Part shown: piece after piece, positions 28,401 through 34,081 of the stretch
Position numbering within the stretch: position 1 is the stretch's first letter
How the letters are laid out: the number at the start of each line of letters is the position of its first letter
NCBI GenBank assembly: GCA_038210275.1
Contig: JBBQWV010000016.1
Coordinates: 1-64,000 of the forward strand
From: PALSA-1296 sp038210275
Lineage (GTDB): Bacteria > Bacteroidota > Ignavibacteria > Palsa-1295
DNA length: 64,000 nt
Direction: 5' to 3'
The notes under the pieces: model-generated
What the model was told of the DNA's origin: nothing
Seen by the model: only the letters and a program-made list of their open reading frames with translations
The model's database searches: none
Program-made: the position numbers and the translations under genes

Positions 28401-30203
28401 ACAGGAACACAGGTGAATATTCCTATTCCAACGGGCGGATCTTGCGACATGGTTTATAGCACAACAGAATCACGCTGGATTATAAGTTCGACAAGCGGAG
28501 TATCAGGATGGCTCTATACCGGCAACAGCGGATTAACCGACAACGTTAATAACTATCATGGCACATTAGACGATATACCGATTCGATTCGTTGCAGGCGC
28601 TTCCGGCGCTCCGAGTACAAAGATGTTGCTTGATATTAATGGCAACTTGTTATTCGGACCGAATTCCGGAGCAACAAGCTTCCCTGCAGGAACGGCAGGT
28701 CGTTTAGCATTTGGTGATAATCTCAATACAGTCCGATTAGGAAGCGTACCCACATTCGGAACGCGTATATTTAATATGATAGATCAAAGTGCTGTACTTC
28801 GCGTGTGGCGTTTCAATAGCAATGCTGGTGGTACTGATCCAGCGATTGAATTGATTGGCGGTACGAATGACGACCAAGGCAATTCTGCCAATCATTGGTG
28901 GGACGTTTATGCAACAGGTACTCCCGGTGTTGCTGGAACCGGAACCGGTGGAGGTTACGGTGAGCATATGGCATTCCGTCGTCGTACCGGTGCACATGAT
29001 TCTGAGTATCTGAGTGTTTTCGCAGGGGGCAATATTGGAATCGGTAATAATGGAGTGAATGGTGTCGCAACTCCGGATACTCGATTGGTCGTAAGACAAG
29101 TTGACGGTGCAACAAGCACTATTTCAAATCTTGTATCTTTGTATCACTCTTCCAGCGCGGGAAATGGCATTACCAGTGGTTTTGGATCAGGACTTGTTTT
29201 TAAAGCGGAGGATACAACGGTAGATAATCAGGAAATGGCACGAATTGCAGCTATTTGGACAAACACCGTTGATGCGAGTCGCACAGGAGCGTTGACTTTC
29301 TCCACTGTGAATAACGGTCTTGCCGAAGCTGAAAGAGTCCGTATTTCGGGTGTTGGGTATGTTGGTGTTGGAACTACCACACCTGCCGTCAGCATGGACA
29401 TCAATGGAGCGCTGGCAACGGAGGCGACAAATATTGCTCTCTCGAATGGTACAAATAATAACTTAGCACTAACGAATCAATCTTTTGCACGAATTACTGG
29501 ACCAACAGCAGCATTTACTGTTACCGGTGTTGCAGGTGGTGTGGATGGACAGATACTGAGGATTGAAAATACTACTGCTCAGAATATGACGATCTCTCAT
29601 AGTAGCGCTTCATCCACCGCAGGTAACCGTATTTATTCTCCAAGTGGATCCGATGTCGTTCTCAAAGGACAGAATTCTTCAGCTGAGTTGATCTACGATG
29701 CGACCAATACGCAATGGGTTTTGACAAACTCGAATTCAAACCAGATTACCGGTCCTATCGGCTCTATTGCGTATATGACAAAAGCAGCAGATCAGAGTGT
29801 GACCAATTCGGCAGTGCTTGCTAATGACGCAGATATTTCATTCTCAACCAATCCGAATGAAACATGGGAGATTCATGGTGAACTTCATGCAGATAATACT
29901 GTAGCAAACTCGAATATCAAGATTGCATTTACTATACCCGCTGGTTCCACAATGAAAATTTATTATACCGGCATCCAAGATGGAGGAGTCTCAGCTGGTG
30001 CATCAATCCTCACTGCCTCTGGTGTTGCAAAAACTATTACGATTGCTGCAGGTGCTGTTTCGACTTATATCCAACTTCATGGAATTGTCAGGAATGGCGG
30101 AACTGGTGGCACAGTGCAACTCAAATGGGCACAAGGAACTGCTAATGCCCAGTCAACCATCCTTCGTCAGGATTCTTTCATCAAAGCAGTGCGCGTGAAC
30201 TAA
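16449..30203 (+). CDS. Giant secreted mosaic repeat protein, tail-fibre-like
   Basis: A single uninterrupted 13.8-kb ORF encodes 4584 residues. It begins with a Sec signal peptide (MILKKFSVFYVLFFICL, cleavage after IVRGQ). Three repeat types alternate in variable order. Type X (about 70 aa; GNATASAWNGAAGNFLGTT, PQPIEFFTNN) occurs about 9-10 times. Type Y (about 70 aa; QLLEVRNGNLLLSNSG, ADQLQFQGTSTG, NYTLP) occurs about 17 times plus 2 variants. Type Z (about 95 aa; ITSPNYLFNVAY, GLAVTATA, NYAALFNGG) occurs about 14 times. A further domain (SSDFATRE, NQSASSVAANRIITG) occurs three times near residues 3485, 3892 and 4312. The protein ends in a beta domain (about 4436-4584, GTVQLKWAQG, QDSFIKAVRVN). 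I noticed one Cys in the mature part and no T9SS or S74 domain. It is probably a long surface fibre or adhesin. Confidence 0.85.
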   Translation: MILKKFSVFYVLFFICLTATIVRGQASMQRGVRISNANGNIVTIQTGIAPQTYSLVLPLTSNPSLTTASVLYGLGTGNLTWTDITGVADGWLLALKTSGGNLVPTWIDPTTIGAWALNGNATISAWNGSAGNFLGTTSAQPLVVATTNSTPQDIIFMTGNTEKMRLLGSGELGIGLSPVSGRLLDVGGTSGTANIRFTSLSGADLNTALAATDGLVIADNNGDLTKRSPSILGTVLAGSYVQYDLAGTQNISATRPDYLFNVAYANAASDANAAGAVITSASGATNRSAAGLAVTATATGTGTSTGLNVTAGGGATNYAALFNGGRVGIGQSTPSQLLEVRDGNLFLSNSGTASQLQLQGTGTGLSTLQAGAQGTNIFNLTLPTSTPSANQVLGVNAISGAGPYAITLGWQNIISGSFVNYNTTSVQNSGVITSPNYLFNVAYAGSATTNDALGAVISSVGGTSGATNATGLAVTATANSTGTSTALNVTAGGGSTNYAALFNGGKVGIGQSAPTQLLEVRNGNFLLSNSGTADQLQFQGTSSGITTFQAGAQGATNINYTLPTSASAANGYVLASTTGGVMSWTDPSALVSSNYWSLAGNAIASAWNGAAGSFLGTTSTQPLVVATTNTTTPQPIEFFTNNAEKMRLTSAGNLGINQTNPSQLLDVANGNILLSNSGTAGQLQFQGTSSGITSLQAGAQGANTYNVTFPITTPAANQVLGVSAISGAGPYSIALGWQNVFSGSFVNYNTASAQNTAIITSPNYLFNVAYTSSATTNNALGAVITSVGGTSGATNASGLAVTATANGAGTSTGLNVTASGGTTNYAALFSGGNVGIGQVSPTQLLEVRNGNFLLSNSGTADQLQFQGTSTGITTFQAGVQGATNINYTLPTAAAVANGYVLSSTTGGVMSWSDPSSLIASNYWSLTGNATASAWNGAAGNFLGTTSTQPLVVATTNTTTPQPIEFFTNNVESARIASTGEFGIGLTPTAGRLLHVAGTGGTANIRFNSLSGADLNTALAATDGLVIADNNGDLTKRSPSVLGTALTGSYVQYDISSQQSISVTRANNLFNVAYNAAATDANAAGAIISSVGGATNRSANGLAVTATATGTGTSTGLNVTAGGGGTNYAALFSGGNVGIGQATPTQLLELRNGNFLLSNSGSADQLQFQGTSTGITTFQAGVQGATNINYTLPISAAAANNYVMASTTAGVLSWVDASTITNDWHLIGNATASAWNGAAGNFLGTTSTQPLVVATTNTTTPQPIEFFTNNTEKMRLLPSGNFGIGQTNPSQLLEVRNGNFLLSNSGSADQLQFQGTSTGITTFQAGVQGATNINYTLPISAAAANNYVMASTIAGVLSWVDASTITNDWHLIGNATASAWNGAAGNFLGTTSTQPLVVATTNTTTPQPIEFFTNNTEKMRLLPSGNLGIGQTNPSQLLEVRNGNLLLSNSGSADQLQFQGTGAGTTSFLAGAQGVTNLTYTLPISAPSANSLFYSLGGAASNLSWSNAGSNGQILTVTGGVPSWQNASILNGNFVLYDVTTPQNLSVTRTDNLFNVAYAAGANDANAAGGVVTSVGGATNRSATGLSVTATATGTGTSTGLNVTSGGGGTNYAALFNGGNVGIGQAAPTQLLEVRNGNLLLSNSGSADQLQFQGTSTGLTTFQAGVQGATNINYTLPISAAAANNYVMASTTTGTLSWVDVSTITNDWHLIGNATGSAWNGAAGSFLGTTSTQPLVVATTNTTTPQPIEFFTNNAEKMRIASSGNVGINQTNPSQLLEVRNGNLLISNSGSSGQLQLQGSSTGASTFLAGSQGAVNINYTLPVSSPSANSLLYSSGGATNNLVWSNTGSNGQILIVTAGVPSWQNSNTLTGFVLYDVTTPQNSSVTRTDNLFNLAYGAGANDVNAAGAVISSTGGATNRSATALSLTSAATGTGTSTGLSVTASGGTTQTAIIATGNINLLSAGGVASNLSLQNPAGTFASSFTSGTQAANINYTLPISVAASNGYVLSSSTTGSLSWVDATTVTNDWHLIGNATGSAWNGAAGSFLGTTSTQPLVIATTNTTTPQPIEFFTNNTEKMRLLPSGNFGIGQTNPSQLFEVRNGNFLLSNSGASDQLQFQGTGSGITTFAAGAQGVTNLNYTLPISAPVANSLLYSSGGAASNLSWSNTGTAGQILTITGGIPSWQNSNTLTGFVLYDVTTPQNSSVTRTDNLFNLAYGAGGNDANAAGAVISSTGGATNRSATALSLTSTATGTGTSTGLSITSSGGTTQTAISATGNINLLSAGGLASSFSLQNPAGTFATSFSAGAQIANIGYTLPTAGAAANGYVLSATTTGVLSWSNPTVLLSNNYWTLSGNSGTTAYNGATGNFLGTTDAQPLVLATTFTATPQPIEFFANNLEKMRIAANGNVGIGQTNPSQLLELKNGNLLFSNTTGTADQLQLQGTAAGITTFAAGAQGATNLNYTLPILTPAASSLLYSSGGAASNLSWSNTGTAGQILTITGGIPSWQNSNTLTGFVLYDVTTPQNASVTRTDNLFNIAYGAGGNDANAAGAVITSVGGATNRNATGLSVTTTATGTGTSTGLNITTGGGTTNYAATFSGGNVGIGQVAPTQLLEVKNGNLLLSNSATADQLQFQGTSTGLSTFAAGVQGANTFNYTLPITTPSANQVLTATAVSGAGPFAVTLGWQNASGSFVNYNTATVQNSAVITSPNYLFNAAYAASATANNALGGVITSASGTSAATNATGLAVTATANGAGTSTALNVTAGGGTTNYAALFNGGNVGIGQATPSQLLEVRNGNLLLSNSGSADQLQFQGTSTGITTLQAGAQGVTSLNYTLPITAPAASSLLYSSGGAASNLSWSNTGSNGQILTITAGVPSWQNASALNGSFVQYDVTSAQNGSATRTDNLFNVAYAAGASDVNAAGAVITSVGGATNRNATGLSVTTTATGTGTSTGLNVTAGGGGTNYSALFNGGNVGIGQATPTQLLEVKNGNLLLSNSATADQLQFQGTSTGLSTFQAGVQGANTFNYTLPITTPTVNQVLTASAVSGAGPFAVTLSWAAAAAAGSYVNYNTASIQNTAVITSPNYLFNVAYAASATANNALGGVITAASGTSAATNATGLAVTATANGAGTSTGLNVTASGGTTNYAALFNGGRVGIGNATPTQLLEVKSGNLLLSNAGAADQLQFQGTSTGISTFQAGAQGATNINYTLPLAAPVANNYVLTATTGGVMSWTDPAALPPNDWHLTGNSATTAYNGATGNFIGTTDAQPFVLGTTFTTTSQPIEFFTNNTEKMRLLPSGNLGIGQTNPTQLLEVRNGNLLLSNSATADQLQFQGTSTGLSTFAAGVQGANTFNYTLPITTPTVNQVLTASAVSGAGPFAVTLSWAAAAAAGSYVNYNTASVQNTAVITSPNYLFDVAYAASATANNALGAIISSSSGTSAATNATGLAVTATANGAGTSTGLNVTAGGGTTNYAALFNGGRVGIGNAAPATGLDLSSDFATRELNYATAMPASSNDVNFDASGNLISLVRIANAAAPFTITGFAGGRNGKMLTVYNATGQALSIANQSASSVAANRVITGTAANVVLQSGSSVDFKYSPTDARWFIASLNDLSQLPGMFVNYNTATAQNTAVITSANYLYNIAYAASATTNNALGALITSASGTSGATNATGLGIVSTANGAGTSTGLNVNVSGGTTNYAALFNGGNVGIGQTAPTQLLEVKNGNLLLSNSATADQLQFQGTSTGLSTFQAGVQGANTFNYTLPITTPTVNQVLTASAVSGASPYAVTLSWAAAGGGSFVNYNTAAVQNSAIITSPNYLFNVAYAASATTNNALGGVISSVGGTSGNTNATGLAITATAHSTGTSTGLNVNASGGTNNYAALFQSGRVAIGNAAPATGLDLSSDFATREYNYATSLVGTKNDVNFDGANNSISFVRLATASGGFTLTGFTGGQNGKRLTIYNGTAQTMTIANQSASSVAANRIITGTQVNIPIPTGGSCDMVYSTTESRWIISSTSGVSGWLYTGNSGLTDNVNNYHGTLDDIPIRFVAGASGAPSTKMLLDINGNLLFGPNSGATSFPAGTAGRLAFGDNLNTVRLGSVPTFGTRIFNMIDQSAVLRVWRFNSNAGGTDPAIELIGGTNDDQGNSANHWWDVYATGTPGVAGTGTGGGYGEHMAFRRRTGAHDSEYLSVFAGGNIGIGNNGVNGVATPDTRLVVRQVDGATSTISNLVSLYHSSSAGNGITSGFGSGLVFKAEDTTVDNQEMARIAAIWTNTVDASRTGALTFSTVNNGLAEAERVRISGVGYVGVGTTTPAVSMDINGALATEATNIALSNGTNNNLALTNQSFARITGPTAAFTVTGVAGGVDGQILRIENTTAQNMTISHSSASSTAGNRIYSPSGSDVVLKGQNSSAELIYDATNTQWVLTNSNSNQITGPIGSIAYMTKAADQSVTNSAVLANDADISFSTNPNETWEIHGELHADNTVANSNIKIAFTIPAGSTMKIYYTGIQDGGVSAGASILTASGVAKTITIAAGAVSTYIQLHGIVRNGGTGGTVQLKWAQGTANAQSTILRQDSFIKAVRVN

Positions 30204-30265
30204 TTAGTGAAGGTCGTCTTAGGTCAAAAACTCTGCTCTTGATAGGACTTACGTCGAATTCTCCG

Positions 30266-30273
30266 TATATTCG
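30266..30273 (+). promoter_or_regulatory. Candidate promoter of the FAH-family gene
   Basis: CCGTATATTCG at 30263-30273 resembles the CCGTATATTTG element and lies 33 nt before the ATG at 30306. TCCGTA and TACGGA around it could also form a small hairpin. Confidence 0.35.
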
Positions 30274-30305
30274 TCTTACGGATAATTGTCAAATCTGAAG
30301 TCACT

Positions 30306-30995
30306 ATGGAATTATTATTTGAAGGCGATCATCACGATCACCCCTATGAGCACGGGACGATATTTTGTGTTGGCAGAAATTACGTAGAGCATATTCGAGA
30401 ACTCGGCAGTGAAGTACCGAAAGATCCTGTCATATTCGTCAAGCCGGATTGTGCGCTGCGGCACGGATCGTATAACATTGCCGAGTATCCGCCGCAATCG
30501 CAGGAGCTTGAATTCGAAGGCGAACTTGTTCTGCTTCTTCGTGGAGGAGGACGAGACATACCGGCATTTAGTACCGCTGATATTATTGCAGGGTACGGAA
30601 TAGGTTTGGACCTGACGTTGCGTGATTTACAGAATGAATTTAAAAAGAAGGGATTGCCCTGGACGCTTTCCAAAGGCTTTGATGGCTCGGCACAGATAAG
30701 TCATTTTCTTCCCTTCGAAGCAGCGCCGCCATTTGAAGAACTGGGCTTTTCACTATATATAAATGGTGAACTCAGGCAGAGAGCAACAACGAACCAGATG
30801 ATCTTTTCGCCGGAGATGATGGTAAGTTTTCTTTCTCGGACTTGCTCGCTCAAAGCAGGTGATCTACTTTTTACCGGAACACCGAAAGGCTGCGGTAAAC
30901 TGGCGATCGGAGATAAGATCGTGATGCAATTGCATACGCTCAATCCGAATGAGATATTGCTCGATTTTCACGTTGAAGTGATCGAGTGGAGATAG
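30306..30995 (+). CDS. Fumarylacetoacetate hydrolase family protein
   Basis: The 229-residue product fits the short FAH family (acylpyruvate hydrolase / oxaloacetate tautomerase type). Typical features are IFCVGRNYVEHIRELG near the N-terminus and ELEFEGELVLLL with metal-ligand acidic residues around 64-68. These are followed by GYGIGLDLTLRDLQ and GDLLFTGTPKGCG near the C-terminus. These enzymes use a divalent metal to cleave or tautomerise beta-diketo acids in the cytoplasm. The exact substrate cannot be read from sequence. It is separated from the giant fibre gene by about 100 bp with its own promoter-like element. The GT2 gene follows after 27 bp, but no functional link is evident. Confidence 0.85.
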   Translation: MELLFEGDHHDHPYEHGTIFCVGRNYVEHIRELGSEVPKDPVIFVKPDCALRHGSYNIAEYPPQSQELEFEGELVLLLRGGGRDIPAFSTADIIAGYGIGLDLTLRDLQNEFKKKGLPWTLSKGFDGSAQISHFLPFEAAPPFEELGFSLYINGELRQRATTNQMIFSPEMMVSFLSRTCSLKAGDLLFTGTPKGCGKLAIGDKIVMQLHTLNPNEILLDFHVEVIEWR

Positions 30996-31022
30996 GGGAA
31001 ATGGATGAGAGTTGAAGGATGA

Positions 31023-32147
31023 ATGGAAAAATTACAATCGTTCGAGATAGTAGTACTCGCAGCAACAGGAATATATTTTCTTGGCTTAGCGGCTTTTCTT
31101 CCGGGACTTCTCCGAGGTTTACGTCGTAAAAAAGAATTCCCATTTCAAACAACTCCTTCTGTTACCGTCCTGGTCTGCGCAAGAAACGAAGAAAAAAATC
31201 TGGATGGATGTCTTGCCTCGCTTTTGTCTCTGGACTACCCATCAGCGCTTCTCGAAATTCTGATCGTTGATGATCGCTCGACTGATGCGACAGCTCAGAT
31301 GCTTGAAAGCTGGAAGAAGCAGTTTCCAAATCTTAAGACAATTTCCACTGCGGATTTCGACGAGACGCAGCATCAAGGCAAGGTCAATGCGCTTATCAGA
31401 GGCATGGACGAAGCAAGCGGAGAGTTTGTCGTTATCACCGATGCCGATTGTGCAGTCTGTCCGAATTGGGTGCGCGAGCATTTACGATGGTATGATAACG
31501 AAACCGGAATGGTATCGAGTATTACCGTACTTGATTCGATGAAGCCATTTGATATTGCGCAGTCGCTGGAGATGACAGAACTGTTAGGGCTTTCCATGGC
31601 GGCGATCAATTATAGTATTCCTGTCTCTGTGATCGGCAATAATCTTTCAATTCGAAAAGCAGCATACGAGGAGATCGGTGGATACCGAAAAATTCCGTTT
31701 AGTGTGACAGAAGATGTTGCGCTTTTTCAATCAGTTTGGAATACCGAAAAATGGAAAGTCCGTTTCAAAGCCAATGACGATCTTCTTGTCCGAAGCCAGC
31801 CGCCGGGAAGTTTCAAAACGTGGTGGCGGCAGAAACATCGGTGGGTGATCGGCGGAAAAGATATTCGGGTGATGGGGAAGATCATTTTGCTACTTGGTTT
31901 TATCGGAGCGTTTACACTCATTGCTGCTCCGTTCGTTTTGCCTTTGAAATTAGCGCTGCTGGTAATTGCAGTAAAATTCTTCGGCGATTTACTTATTATT
32001 TATCCCACGCTTAGCGGGATGAAACAGATGAAGCTCATTTGGTTTTTGCCTGTGTATCAATTGTATCTTTTTTTCTTTTTGCTCTGCGTTCCGATTCTGT
32101 ATCTTCAAAAAGAAGTTCGATGGAAGGGAAGAGTATATCATACATGA
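31023..32147 (+). CDS. Membrane-bound family 2 glycosyltransferase
   Basis: The 374-residue product has one N-terminal transmembrane helix (about 8-30), a GT-A catalytic domain and two or three C-terminal helices (about 285-365). Catalytic signatures are VCARNEEKNL, the nucleotide-sugar site VDDRSTD (DD at 83-84), the metal motif DADC, TEDVALFQ and the processive-type QKHRW. This layout is that of BcsA/HasA-like processive or lipid-linked synthases at the inner membrane. Substrate and product are unknown; an exopolysaccharide or glycolipid is likely. The ATG at 31023 is preceded by AAGGA, supplied by a short GAAGGATGA repeat. The next gene overlaps its stop by 4 bp (ATGA). Confidence 0.88.
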   Translation: MEKLQSFEIVVLAATGIYFLGLAAFLPGLLRGLRRKKEFPFQTTPSVTVLVCARNEEKNLDGCLASLLSLDYPSALLEILIVDDRSTDATAQMLESWKKQFPNLKTISTADFDETQHQGKVNALIRGMDEASGEFVVITDADCAVCPNWVREHLRWYDNETGMVSSITVLDSMKPFDIAQSLEMTELLGLSMAAINYSIPVSVIGNNLSIRKAAYEEIGGYRKIPFSVTEDVALFQSVWNTEKWKVRFKANDDLLVRSQPPGSFKTWWRQKHRWVIGGKDIRVMGKIILLLGFIGAFTLIAAPFVLPLKLALLVIAVKFFGDLLIIYPTLSGMKQMKLIWFLPVYQLYLFFFLLCVPILYLQKEVRWKGRVYHT

Positions 32148-32995
32148 AAAAACTTCACACGATTTGCCTTGCTCTATTTATTCTTGTTCTTTCATCTTCG
32201 TGCATTAAGGCGCAGGGAGATTATTCTTCCTACCGTTGGAAAGATCATTGGACTCCGACGTGGATGGAAATGCGCGGCTCATTCTTAGAGCCTAATCGTT
32301 TTGCAACAGTCTATGATTTCAAACCTGGCTGGCTTCGGCTTGAGGCGGGATATGGCGGCGAGTTTGTGAGAGTTGATGCAACATCCATAGGTGTCGAAGG
32401 ACTTATCTGGAGTGGCTTAAAGGCGACTTCCGGTTTTCGCTTCCCGGTCGAGACGGCAGATTATTTTTTCGGAGCTTATAGTATTTTTCCTTTGCCGATC
32501 TTTGGAAGTAACAATAAACCCTGGCGGATGCGTTTTCGGATCGGGCATATTTCCTCGCATTATGTTGACGGATTCGATTCTATCGTCGGAGGATCAAGCA
32601 GCAGATTCAGCCGCGAATTCATCTCGCTTGAATCGCTTTTCGATGAAACAATAAAAAATAGCTTCCGCCTTTCTCTTGGAGTAAAATATGTTTTTCATCA
32701 AGTGCAGGAGTTCGAGCAAAAACTTCAATTCCCGGCAGTCCTTGATTTCATCGTATTCTATGAAGAAGGCAATCAGATCTTTGCAACTCTCAGCACTGCC
32801 GCTGGTCCTGCGCTTCCTACCTATAGCGCCGGACTTACTTTTCGGACTACAACGTCATGGGGGCGCATTGCAGATCTCTATGCCGAATATCACACAGGCA
32901 GAACCCGCTACGGTGTCGAAGGCAGTCTGAGGCAAGATGGCTACGAATTAGGAATCCGTATCGGAGCATCGAAGGAATTGGAGAAAGTTAATTAG
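32144..32995 (+). CDS. Exported protein, probable DUF1207 family
   Basis: The start is taken at ATG 32144, overlapping the GT2 stop (ATGA), because it gives a signal peptide (MKKLHTICLALFILVLSS, with SSC as a possible lipobox or cleavage after IKAQ) and 283 residues. The mature protein is beta-strand and aromatic rich. The segment RMRFRIGHISSHYVDGFDSI resembles DUF1207 proteins, which look like outer-membrane barrels. The function of that family is not known to me. Coupling to the GT2 gene suggests a role with the same polysaccharide or envelope product. The assignment is from a motif only. Confidence 0.6.
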   Translation: MKKLHTICLALFILVLSSSCIKAQGDYSSYRWKDHWTPTWMEMRGSFLEPNRFATVYDFKPGWLRLEAGYGGEFVRVDATSIGVEGLIWSGLKATSGFRFPVETADYFFGAYSIFPLPIFGSNNKPWRMRFRIGHISSHYVDGFDSIVGGSSSRFSREFISLESLFDETIKNSFRLSLGVKYVFHQVQEFEQKLQFPAVLDFIVFYEEGNQIFATLSTAAGPALPTYSAGLTFRTTTSWGRIADLYAEYHTGRTRYGVEGSLRQDGYELGIRIGASKELEKVN

Positions 32996-33082
32996 ATATA
33001 ACTATAATTTTATTTGGAATTCTCACCGGAGTTCTCATTCAAATAATATTGTTGTAATAGCTTAGCTAAATTTTACAATAAT

Positions 33083-34081
33083 TTGACACTGAGACTTGAA
33101 CGGCTTTTTGGGAAGCAGCGCATTTGGCTTCATTTTTCACTTTTTATTCTGACGCTTTACACGACTACTCTTGCCGGAGTTGCTTGGAGCGGGCATGATC
33201 CATTCGAGCTTTCGAATATGGGTTATGGTATTGAGTATGCGCTGCTGCTTTTGCTATTTCTCTCCGCGCATGAATTCGGTCATTTTATAGCAGCGCGAAT
33301 TCACGGAGTTGATGTGACGCTTCCATACTACATCCCCTTTCCCGGTGCGATGCTTGGCATGATGCCGAATTTTGGTACATTCGGTGCAGTGATCCGCACC
33401 CGTCAGCGTATTCCAAGCCGTTCGATTATTTTTGATATCGGTGTTGCCGGTCCTATCGCAGGATTCATTGTCTGCCTCATTATTCTTGCCGTCGGTTTTG
33501 CAACGTTGCCCGGCATTGAGTATTTGCAAGCTATTAATCCTGACTATCCGCTCGTGCATGTTCCTACAGGAAGTAATCTGTTCTTCGGAAAAACGATTCT
33601 TTATTCCTTCATGGAAAAAGTTTTTGCAAATCATACCGGCTATATTCCTCCAATGTCGGAGATGTATCACTATCCGATGCTTTGCGCGGGTTGGTTCGGC
33701 CTATTCGTTACGGCGCTGAATCTTCTTCCTGTTGGTCAGCTTGATGGCGGACATCTGATATACGGATTATTTCCAAGACGCATTCATCGCATTATTGGTA
33801 TAGTCACAGTATCTGCTCTTGCATTGATTTCAATTCCTGAACTCATCCTCAGTCTTGCTGGAGATAAGCTACCGCACTATTTTGACTGGCTTGAGAAGGT
33901 GGCCATTCCCGGCGGTTCGTCATGGATATTTTGGGTGGTGATGATTCTTTTTATTATAAAGCTTCGACATCCAGCCGCAATTGATGAGTCACCGATGGAT
34001 ATGAAGCGCAAGATCATCGGCGTTCTGACCATAATAATTTTCATCCTTTCATTTACTCCGTCGCCAATTGTTTTGGAATAA
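33083..34081 (+). CDS. Site-2 protease-type M50 metalloprotease
   Basis: The 332-residue product is a multi-pass inner-membrane zinc protease. The zinc-binding HEFGH is at residues 63-67 in a transmembrane helix, and the second motif NLLPVGQLDGGH supplies the third ligand Asp. About six hydrophobic helices are present, and no PDZ domain is visible. Such enzymes cut membrane proteins within the bilayer, often releasing anti-sigma factors; a substrate here is not evident. The start is TTG at 33083, since the first in-frame ATG (residue 46) would remove the first membrane helix. The next gene begins inside its 3' end (14-bp overlap), again with TTG. Confidence 0.85.
   Translation: MTLRLERLFGKQRIWLHFSLFILTLYTTTLAGVAWSGHDPFELSNMGYGIEYALLLLLFLSAHEFGHFIAARIHGVDVTLPYYIPFPGAMLGMMPNFGTFGAVIRTRQRIPSRSIIFDIGVAGPIAGFIVCLIILAVGFATLPGIEYLQAINPDYPLVHVPTGSNLFFGKTILYSFMEKVFANHTGYIPPMSEMYHYPMLCAGWFGLFVTALNLLPVGQLDGGHLIYGLFPRRIHRIIGIVTVSALALISIPELILSLAGDKLPHYFDWLEKVAIPGGSSWIFWVVMILFIIKLRHPAAIDESPMDMKRKIIGVLTIIIFILSFTPSPIVLE

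Noticed and set aside
16661..29115. Several ORFs of 60-126 codons within the giant gene on both strands
   Set aside because: They recur with the repeats, lack start signals and are shadows of the repeat sequence.
16449..30203. Prophage tail-fibre module
   Set aside because: The genes have Sec signal peptides, and no capsid, portal, terminase, tail tube or integrase gene is present, so fibre-like cell-surface proteins fit better.
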